Shown one piece after another: positions 16,958 to 21,429 of a stretch of 22,394 bases of DNA. The notes under the pieces were generated by a model that was not told the origin of the DNA, searched no databases, and saw nothing but the letters and a program-made list of their open reading frames with translations. Origin of the DNA: a virus; IMG/VR virus record IMGVR_UViG_3300049483_000306, positions 1-22,394 of that record, one strand, 5' to 3'. The position numbers were made by a program, and so were the translations under genes. Every line of letters starts with the position of its first letter. Position 1 is the first letter of the stretch.

Positions 16958-17748
16958 ACGCCCCTCACGATGATCCCCTGCACGCACGCCTCTCGACTCG
17001 TGTACCCACTGTAGGTGACCGTGTGTGTGCCGCCGTCGTGGACGGCGACCCATGGTCCCGTCGCGTCAGCGATCGTCATGTTGAGGGTGGCGCCGCCGGT
17101 CGTACCATCACGCTGACCGGCAGTGAACCCGTTGTTCCACGTTCCGGCCGTGTCGCCGACCGGACCCAGCGTGGCGAAGAACATCAGCGGGAAGAAGTTG
17201 TCGACTCCTGGGCCATAAGGACTGCAGGTTAGCGCAGTGCCGGAGTTCTGGGATCCTTCTGCGTCTGACCCCAGCGTCGGGTCGTGGGGATTTGCCGGAA
17301 CTTGCGACAGACGTCGCGCGCAGACGGCCCCGGCGAGGGGTGGTATCGACCACGTCACGACCAGCGACCCGGTGCCGGCCGTCATATTGGCGAGCGAGAA
17401 CAGCAGCAGCCCTGTGTTGCTGCTGAACGAGCCTCCGTAGGCGCTGCGGTCGACGAGCGAGATCCCGTTCCACTTCGCCGTGGGCGGCGATCCTCCGAGG
17501 TCGGAGGCGATCCCGCAAATCAGCGCCTCGCCGGTCGCGAAGGTGAGTGCCGGAATCGTCAGTGTCGCGGGGTCGAAGCCCTTGGCGATGCCGAGCGCCG
17601 CGCTGGTGGGCGGAATCGCGGGCGCCCCACCGCCACCAGCCGTGAAAACCACCTTGCCCTCGACCGGCTTGATGTAGCGGCAGCGCGGGCACCGACCGCC
17701 CTGCACAGGAGCTCCGCAATACCGACAGGTCTCGGGCCACGACGTCAC
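16954..17748 (-). CDS. Zinc-ribbon protein with Gly/Thr-rich beta domain (264 aa)
   Basis: A GTG at 17748 overlaps the previous stop (GTGA). Residues 1-27 form a four-cysteine zinc ribbon: CRYCGAPVQGGRCPRC, with CxxC pairs at about residues 8-11 and 20-23. The rest is Gly/Ser/Thr-rich and beta-like, with VFTAGGGGAPAIPPTSAALG, LLFSLANMTAGTGSLVVTWS, CARRLSQVPANPHDP and IADATGPWVAVHDGG followed by a TVTYSGYTS ending. The second part resembles secreted or virion surface beta-sandwich proteins rather than a nucleic-acid enzyme. A zinc ribbon ahead of such a domain is odd. Function is unknown; a decoration or adhesion protein with a virion anchor is possible. Confidence 0.7.
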   Translation of the reverse strand: MTSWPETCRYCGAPVQGGRCPRCRYIKPVEGKVVFTAGGGGAPAIPPTSAALGIAKGFDPATLTIPALTFATGEALICGIASDLGGSPPTAKWNGISLVDRSAYGGSFSSNTGLLLFSLANMTAGTGSLVVTWSIPPLAGAVCARRLSQVPANPHDPTLGSDAEGSQNSGTALTCSPYGPGVDNFFPLMFFATLGPVGDTAGTWNNGFTAGQRDGTTGGATLNMTIADATGPWVAVHDGGTHTVTYSGYTSREACVQGIIVRGV

Positions 17749-17921
17749 GCCTTCACCCCCTCGAGGCCGTTCTCAGTGACGACGCCCCAGTCGTGCGGGC
17801 CCTTCTCCGGGTCACCGCTCGAACACCAGTAGTCAGCACCGACCGCGGGACGCCCGTTCGAGATGTCCTCGCATGAGAACTGGAGCGGGGCTCCACAACG
17901 GCATTTCTTCTTCCAGGACAT
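17745..17921 (-). CDS. Small Cys-rich zinc-binding-like protein (58 aa)
   Basis: The ATG at 17921 lies 8 bases after the methyltransferase stop, and the gene ends in a GTGA overlap with the zinc-ribbon gene. It starts MSWKKKCRCGAPLQFSCEDI and ends with YWCSSGDPEKGPHDWGVVTE and a short tail. Cysteines at residues 7, 9, 17 and 33, with His43, suggest a small metal-binding site. I do not recognise a family. It is adjacent to the larger four-cysteine protein, so the two may share a partner or role. Confidence 0.7.
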   Translation of the reverse strand: MSWKKKCRCGAPLQFSCEDISNGRPAVGADYWCSSGDPEKGPHDWGVVTENGLEGVKA

Positions 17922-17929
17922 CTGCCCGC

Positions 17930-18529
17930 CTAGTCCCTCACCCAGATGTCGTCGAGCACCGAGCGCACCGCAAGGTGATAGCCGGGCGGCGGCTGGTGGG
18001 TCCCGTCGCGGTCTTCGCAGACGATGATCTTGGGCTTCCAGCGCTCGATGTCGAACCCCTTGAGCACCTCGAGCTCGTAACCCTCGACGTCGATCGAGAC
18101 GTAGTCGAGGCCGGGGAATCCGGCCTCCTCGACCAACCGATCGAGGCGCCGAACGACAGTCTGTACCGTTCCCATAGGGGACGCATCGTTCCCGTATCTC
18201 GGGTCGATCACCAGCCCGGAGGCCGATGGATACGGATACCCGCCGCAGTAGGTGAACGGCGCCTGTTCGATGTCCTCCGCGCCGCAGGCGGCGACTCTCC
18301 ACAGCTTCCGGTATTTGCGGCCGTCCTCTTCCAGCAGGGGGTTGGCCTCGATGCAGAGGACATTCCAGCCGGCGACCTCCAGCCAGTGGGTGTTGCTGGC
18401 GAAGATCCCGTCGTTGGCCCCGACATCCACGGCGTAGCCGAACTGGGGGAGGACGTCGAGCAGGTTCTCGACGATCCATCGGTCGTCGCCCATGTCCGAC
18501 CTGAACTCTGGATAATCCTTGAGGATCAC
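17930..18529 (-). CDS. FkbM-family methyltransferase
   Basis: A GTG at 18529 overlaps the glycosyltransferase stop (GTGA). The 199-residue protein has the FkbM (Methyltransf_21) pattern: SAM-binding VDVGANDG (residues 34-41), EANP (61-64) at the end of strand two, and the conserved LDYVSIDVEGYELEVLKGFD (about 141-160). FkbM enzymes put O-methyl groups on sugars or polyketides. It sits between a glycosyltransferase gene and a zinc-binding gene, so a sugar O-methylation step is the natural reading. The acceptor is unknown. Confidence 0.85.
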   Translation of the reverse strand: MILKDYPEFRSDMGDDRWIVENLLDVLPQFGYAVDVGANDGIFASNTHWLEVAGWNVLCIEANPLLEEDGRKYRKLWRVAACGAEDIEQAPFTYCGGYPYPSASGLVIDPRYGNDASPMGTVQTVVRRLDRLVEEAGFPGLDYVSIDVEGYELEVLKGFDIERWKPKIIVCEDRDGTHQPPPGYHLAVRSVLDDIWVRD

Positions 18530-19245
18530 GCTCGCATCCTTTCCAGCACTCGCTCAACGACCCGGTGCCGTTCGTCGATGCACCACCGAATGAACTCCGT
18601 GGCGTCCGCCTTGTAATGCCAGTTGTTTGCCGATGGGCGCTGCTCGTGTTCCATCATCATCTCGTGCTTCTTGGCGTAGACGATGTTCGTGCAGTCCCCG
18701 AGTAGCTCGATGATCCCATCTCCGCAGTAGTGGAAGTTCTGGGGGTAGAAGTACCACCCCACCGCGTCGACCCATTCGCGCGAGACCCACATGAAGTTCG
18801 CATAGTCGTGGTTGTTGTGCGGTGCCGACACAACGCCGATGCGATTCCTCATGTTGTCGACGGTCTTGATGAGGTACTCGTCCCAGCCGTGAACTGAGAA
18901 AACGCAGTCGTCAGGCACCACGCCGTAAATCCGTAGTGGCGCTCGATACCAGTTGATTATGTGGTTGGACGCGGCCACTGGGCCAACGCGCTTACCGCAG
19001 TGCATGATGACGCGCTCGCTGGGATCGCCGGACTCTCGTCTGATCGTGGTTCGGTCCAAGTATTCAGTGGCATAGCGTATGCCGGAGTTCTGCATCGCCT
19101 TGCCGTAGAGCCCGGACTGATCGTTGTCGACATAGAGGATGGCCCGAGCGCGCTTCGAGGTCAGGAGGACCGACTTCAGCATCTCGACGCATGCCTCCGG
19201 CCGATCGCGCGTAGGGCAGACGACCCCGATCTCTGGTTCAGTCAT
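18526..19245 (-). CDS. GT-A-like glycosyltransferase (copy 1)
   Basis: The ATG at 19245 overlaps the upstream stop (ATGA). The 239-residue protein starts MTEPEIGVVCPTRDRPEACV, a GT2-like nucleotide-binding start, then YVDNDQSGLYGKAM with a possible D-x-D, CGKRVGPVAASNHIINWYR, DDCVFSVHGWDEYLIKTVDN and later YCGDGIIELLGDCTNIVYA. It is a paralogue of the protein at 11642-12310. It likely transfers a sugar in a short glycan pathway with the adjacent FkbM methyltransferase. Its local base composition is somewhat less GC-rich than the structural genes, which may reflect separate acquisition. Confidence 0.75.
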   Translation of the reverse strand: MTEPEIGVVCPTRDRPEACVEMLKSVLLTSKRARAILYVDNDQSGLYGKAMQNSGIRYATEYLDRTTIRRESGDPSERVIMHCGKRVGPVAASNHIINWYRAPLRIYGVVPDDCVFSVHGWDEYLIKTVDNMRNRIGVVSAPHNNHDYANFMWVSREWVDAVGWYFYPQNFHYCGDGIIELLGDCTNIVYAKKHEMMMEHEQRPSANNWHYKADATEFIRWCIDERHRVVERVLERMRA

Positions 19246-19427
19246 CAGCGCTTCGCCCTCGTCGGTCGCTTGCGGGGCACGAACGTGGCGTCGTGCTCGT
19301 AGGCACGCAGCAGTCTCAGTTGCGCGTCGGCCTTGTCCTCGGTGGTGTCCTTCGCGTGCATCTTGCCGCTCTCCGCGTTGACCACCGAGTAGCTGCCGTC
19401 CTGGTGGCGGATCTTCTTGTAGGGCAT
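19245..19427 (-). CDS. Small conserved phage-type protein (60 aa)
   Basis: The ATG at 19427 starts MPYKKIRHQDGSYSVVNAES followed by GKMHAKDTTEDKADAQLRLL and a basic tail (VPRKRPTRAKR). The arrangement of a short beta hairpin, then HAK-x-T(T)-x-x-KA-x-AQ-x-x-LL, is one I associate with small proteins repeated across phages and large viruses, but no function is known to me. The gene ends in an ATGA overlap with the glycosyltransferase, supporting its reality. Confidence 0.8.
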   Translation of the reverse strand: MPYKKIRHQDGSYSVVNAESGKMHAKDTTEDKADAQLRLLRAYEHDATFVPRKRPTRAKR

Positions 19428-19433
19428 GGCGGG

Positions 19434-19619
19434 CTACTTCTTCGCGACCTTCTTCATCGCCTTGGTGACGACCTTGTGGAGGGCCTCGTCCTCCTTCTCG
19501 GCCTTCTTGAAGGCCTTCTTCTCGGAGATCTTGCCGCCGTTCTCCTCCTCGTCGTCGTCTTCCTTCTCGTCGTCGTCGTTCTCGACCGGCTTGCGGGACT
19601 TGATCTGCGCGCGGGCCAT
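19434..19619 (-). CDS. Small acidic/basic low-complexity protein (61 aa)
   Basis: The ATG at 19619 has a GGAGG site. The protein starts MARAQIKSRKPVENDDDEKE, has an acidic tract (DDDEKEDDDEEE, about residues 15-26) and a Lys/Ala-rich tail (KKAFKKAEKEDEALHKVVTK and KKVAKK). The N-terminal ten residues match the small protein at 6291-6479. The body looks disordered with a charged helix. Possible roles such as nucleic-acid mimicry or binding are speculation. An in-frame start at 19667 is less likely because it would run through a structured intergenic segment. Confidence 0.7.
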   Translation of the reverse strand: MARAQIKSRKPVENDDDEKEDDDEEENGGKISEKKAFKKAEKEDEALHKVVTKAMKKVAKK

Positions 19620-19641
19620 CGGGCCTCCGGTGAAAGTGGCC

Positions 19642-19710
19642 GGCGGATCAGCTGCAGGAGGCCGCACCCCCGCGACCGGGGAATCCGCCAGCCGGAAGGG
19701 GTCCCCGGCT
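19642..19710. repeat. Inverted repeats in an intergenic gap (structured leader or weak terminator)
   Basis: The 101-base gap between the zinc-finger gene (stop 19721) and the next start (19619) contains GGCGGAT (19642-19648) complementary to ATCCGCC (19683-19689), enclosing CCCCG-CGAC-CGGGG (19668-19681). A second pair, AGCCGG and CCGGCT, lies at 19690-19710. No U tract follows. GC-rich DNA forms such hairpins easily. Confidence 0.35.
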
Positions 19711-19720
19711 GCTGCGGAGC

Positions 19721-20017
19721 CTACGACTCGCCGCGCATCCAGCGCAAGATGACCTTGTTCGCGGCGATGATGTTGGGGCGGTCGATCTGCTCGAGGATCT
19801 CGTGGGCGCGGGCACGGTCGAGCGGGTCACTGTACTGACCGAGCGGGGCGCTCGGCGGGACGACCTTCCGCAGGGCGCGGCGCTCGCGGTTGCGCGCGAC
19901 GGAGCGCTCGCGCCTCCGCTTCGCCACGCAGTCGTCATGGCCGACACTGCGCGAGTTCCGCATGATGTAGGACCTGCCGCAGATCTGACACTTGCTCGGG
20001 CGGCGATTGAAGGCCAT
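19721..20017 (-). CDS. Treble-clef-like zinc finger protein (98 aa)
   Basis: The start is the ATG at 20017, overlapping the previous stop (ATGA). The N-terminus is MAFNRRPSKCQICGRSYIMR, then NSRSVGHDDCVAKRRRERSV: a CxxC knuckle followed by H-x-x-C about 13 residues later, suggesting a small treble-clef zinc site, then a very basic Arg-rich helix. The C-terminal half is helical, with LDRARAHEILEQIDRPNIIA and NKVILRWMRGES. It probably binds nucleic acid. Its place in the early part of the transcript suggests a regulatory or host-takeover role, which is inference. Confidence 0.72.
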   Translation of the reverse strand: MAFNRRPSKCQICGRSYIMRNSRSVGHDDCVAKRRRERSVARNRERRALRKVVPPSAPLGQYSDPLDRARAHEILEQIDRPNIIAANKVILRWMRGES

Positions 20018-20187
20018 CAGCGCTCCACGCGCCGGGCGTGGCCGAGGTTCATGCCGACGCCGGCAATCTTCACGGTGACGAACAGCCAACGATGGCGGGG
20101 ACAGGCAGAGAACTGGAAGTCCATGTGCCAGCGATCATGGTCGGTGAAGACCGAGAACCACCAGTCGCCGAACTCCCACTCCTTCAC
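20017..20187 (-). CDS. Small hypothetical Trp-rich protein (56 aa)
   Basis: The start chosen is the GTG at 20187, which has a GGAGG site 4-5 bases upstream; an ATG at 20235 would add 16 residues but has a poor site. The protein starts MKEWEFGDWWFSVFTDHDRW and continues HMDFQFSACPRHRWLFVTVK and a short basic tail. It is rich in Trp and Phe arranged as alternating beta strands, like a small beta barrel. It ends in an ATGA overlap with the zinc-finger gene. I recognise no family. Confidence 0.6.
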   Translation of the reverse strand: MKEWEFGDWWFSVFTDHDRWHMDFQFSACPRHRWLFVTVKIAGVGMNLGHARRVER

Positions 20188-20318
20188 GCGACCTCCGGGA
20201 AAAAGAAAGGGGCGCTGCTGGGATTTCTCCTGCATGGGCCGCACCGTCACCTTGAGGGATGGAGAAGGCAGGCGGTGATGGAGGTGCAACTATGCCCTCG
20301 GCCGACGCCCCGATTGTA
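20188..20318 (-). promoter_or_regulatory. 131-base gap with a possible -10 element (weak)
   Basis: On the minus strand the sequence just after the upstream stop contains TACAAT (20318-20313), one mismatch from TATAAT, but the best -35 (TTCGCT, 16-base spacing) is poor. It could supply extra transcription to the genes from 20187 leftward. An A/T-rich run (GGGAAAAAGAAAGG on the plus strand, near 20197-20210) is also here. Nothing else is visible. Confidence 0.25.
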
Positions 20319-20885
20319 CTACCGCGTGAATCCCAGCGAACCTCGGACCGCCGCGGCGACACCCTCACCGATCTCGCCGAGCGACGGCTGCTTCACCGGG
20401 CCGAACTGCTTGTCGAAGAACCCGCACGACTTGATCGCCGCGCGGATCTTCTGCTGCGTGATGATCTCGGCCGCCTTGAACGCCCCGTCTGGAGTTGACC
20501 CGACGTACTCGCCGTTGTGGAACCAGTGCGCGGCCCTGTCGGCGCCCCGCTTGAACACGAGGTCGACGCCCACGTCTACCATTTCTGGCGGCGGCTCCGT
20601 CGGGTCATGCTGCATCTGCGCCGCGTATGCTATCTGCGGCGCCGTCGAGAAGTTCGCCATCTGCTGATCGACGAGCGCCCTCGCCCGTGAAGCGGACAGG
20701 CATCCGGTGGTCGTGGTCGGATAGTTGTCCCAGCGCGTGCAGTTGCTGGTCGTGTCCCAACTGATATGCGGGGACGTCGTCGCTGCCATCCCCGTGACGG
20801 CGGCGTGTCCATATGTGAATGGCTTGAGCATCACCAATTTACGGTACTCCCGGTACACGTCGTCGTACCACTTGGAGTCCGCCAC
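20319..20885 (-). CDS. Hypothetical protein (about 188 aa, start uncertain)
   Basis: The protein begins MADSKWYDDVYREYRKLVML from a GTG at 20885 without a clear ribosome site. It contains VTGMAATTSPHISWDTTSNC, SASRARALVDQQMANFSTAP, YAAQMQHDPTEPPPEMVDVG, VGSTPDGAFKAAEIITQQKI and ends GVAAAVRGSLGFTR. The middle is Ser/Thr-rich and less GC-rich than other genes. Upstream of the GTG the frame stays open and reads as a Pro/Thr-rich linker (VGEPAAPPTTPSPQ) but offers no usual start codon, so either the start is the GTG, or ribosomes enter from the preceding gene by a frame change near its stop. No known family is recognised. Confidence 0.6.
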   Translation of the reverse strand: MADSKWYDDVYREYRKLVMLKPFTYGHAAVTGMAATTSPHISWDTTSNCTRWDNYPTTTTGCLSASRARALVDQQMANFSTAPQIAYAAQMQHDPTEPPPEMVDVGVDLVFKRGADRAAHWFHNGEYVGSTPDGAFKAAEIITQQKIRAAIKSCGFFDKQFGPVKQPSLGEIGEGVAAAVRGSLGFTR

Positions 20886-20926
20886 GTCTTGCGGCGACGG
20901 CGTCGTAGGCGGTGCCGCGGGTTCGC

Positions 20927-21142
20927 CTACGACGTAGGAGGGAACTGACGGACGTGCGCCTTGAGGGTGGAGCCGTCGGTGGTGTTCATCTTCTCGCCGG
21001 TGCGGCCGGCGAGGATGGCGATCGCCGAGGCGTTGTCCTTGGCGCAGACCGCGGTCGGCGGGACGAGCAGCGTCTCCTCGGCGCCGGACTCCTGGGCCTT
21101 GATGGACGGGACGAGCGTGAAGGCGACTTCGAACAGCGGCAT
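20927..21142 (-). CDS. Small conserved phage-type protein, first gene of the minus-strand unit (71 aa)
   Basis: The ATG at 21142 has GGAGG six bases upstream; longer in-frame reading crosses the promoter and palindromes. The protein starts MPLFEVAFTLVPSIKAQESG and continues EETLLVPPTAVCAKDNASAI and AILAGRTGEKM, ending HVRQFPPTS. A strand, then (L/V)-x-P-T-x-V-x-AKD followed by a helix, resembles a small protein type I recall from marine T7-like phages, without known function. As the first gene after the divergent promoter it is probably strongly expressed. Confidence 0.75.
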   Translation of the reverse strand: MPLFEVAFTLVPSIKAQESGAEETLLVPPTAVCAKDNASAIAILAGRTGEKMNTTDGSTLKAHVRQFPPTS

Positions 21143-21168
21143 GGTGGACCTCCGTGAAAGGGTGGGTG

Positions 21169-21181
21169 CTGCGGGCCGCAG
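21169..21181. repeat. Short palindrome in the leader of the minus-strand unit
   Basis: CTGCGGGCCGCAG is symmetrical around its central base. With the motifs at 21200-21215 (CGCGAC-ACCG-GTCGCG) and 21220-21233 it makes three short dyads within 65 bases, between the minus-strand promoter and the first start codon. They could be operator sites or RNA hairpins. Confidence 0.35.
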
Positions 21182-21199
21182 TTGTATGTTTCGCCGGGT

Positions 21200-21215
21200 C
21201 GCGACACCGGTCGCG
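21200..21215. repeat. Inverted repeat CGCGAC/GTCGCG
   Basis: Six-base arms flank a 4-base loop. It is the second of three dyads between the minus-strand promoter and the first gene, and would lie in the 5' leader of that transcript. Confidence 0.35.
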
Positions 21216-21219
21216 CCAC

Positions 21220-21233
21220 CCGCAGCGCTGCGG
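21220..21233. promoter_or_regulatory. Perfect 14-bp palindrome at the expected minus-strand start site (possible operator)
   Basis: CCGCAGCGCTGCGG is a perfect palindrome directly next to the proposed -10 element (21234-21239) of the minus-strand promoter, so the transcription start would fall within it. This is a classic operator position. GC-rich composition makes chance palindromes more likely. Confidence 0.4.
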
Positions 21234-21262
21234 ACACTAGCAAGACGTCGGGTATCACGCAA
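21234..21262 (-). promoter_or_regulatory. Possible promoter of the minus-strand operon
   Basis: On the minus strand TTGCGT (21262-21257) and TAGTGT (21239-21234) are separated by exactly 17 bases, about 90 bases upstream of the first start codon. Both boxes match the consensus only partly (about three of six each), so this is a candidate. It is the best one in the gap. Confidence 0.4.
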
Positions 21263-21277
21263 GGGTTCTTTTCGGAC

Positions 21278-21306
21278 TTGACTGGGGGTGGGCCGGGGCG
21301 TAGGTT
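21278..21306 (+). promoter_or_regulatory. Sigma70-like promoter of the plus-strand replication unit
   Basis: TTGACT (21278-21283) and TAGGTT (21301-21306) are 17 bases apart, on a locally C/G-rich spacer. The -35 box differs from consensus at one base. Transcription would begin near 21313, exactly at the first arm of the structured leader, and read into the gene at 21430. Confidence 0.6.
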
Positions 21307-21312
21307 GCGCGG

Positions 21313-21420
21313 CGCGAGGACGGATGTTCGGCTGAGAGTGGTGCCCGGGGTAGGGTCCGTCCTCGCAGACTGGCTCCTACCGACCTACCCGGCGCCACTC
21401 TCAGCCGTTTTCGTTTCGGA
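21313..21420 (+). ncRNA. Structured leader or small RNA with interleaved arms A-B-A'-B'
   Basis: Arm A (GCGAGGACGGA, 21314-21324) is exactly complementary to A' (TCCGTCCTCGC, 21356-21366). Arm B (21329-21345, core GGCTGAGAGTGG) pairs over 17 positions, one a G-U wobble, with B' (21391-21407, core CCACTCTCAGCC); an inner GGGTAGG (21348-21354) pairs with CCTACCC (21384-21390). A encloses B, and B-B' encloses A', so the two helices are either mutually exclusive or a pseudoknot; the 4-base link between A and B makes a full pseudoknot unlikely. B-B' ends in UUUUCGUUU. Predicted start is near 21313. It may be an attenuator for the replication gene or a stand-alone RNA of about 105 bases. Confidence 0.55.
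21329..21416 (+). terminator. Intrinsic terminator-like hairpin directly before the replication gene
   Basis: The long B-B' stem (17 pairs plus an inner 7) is followed at once by TTTTCGTTT (21408-21416). The ribosome site GGAG (21418-21421) and ATG (21430) follow directly, so the same structure could affect both transcription and ribosome access. On the minus strand no U tract follows, so it is oriented for plus-strand transcripts. Confidence 0.6.
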
Positions 21421-21429
21421 GAGCCCGCC

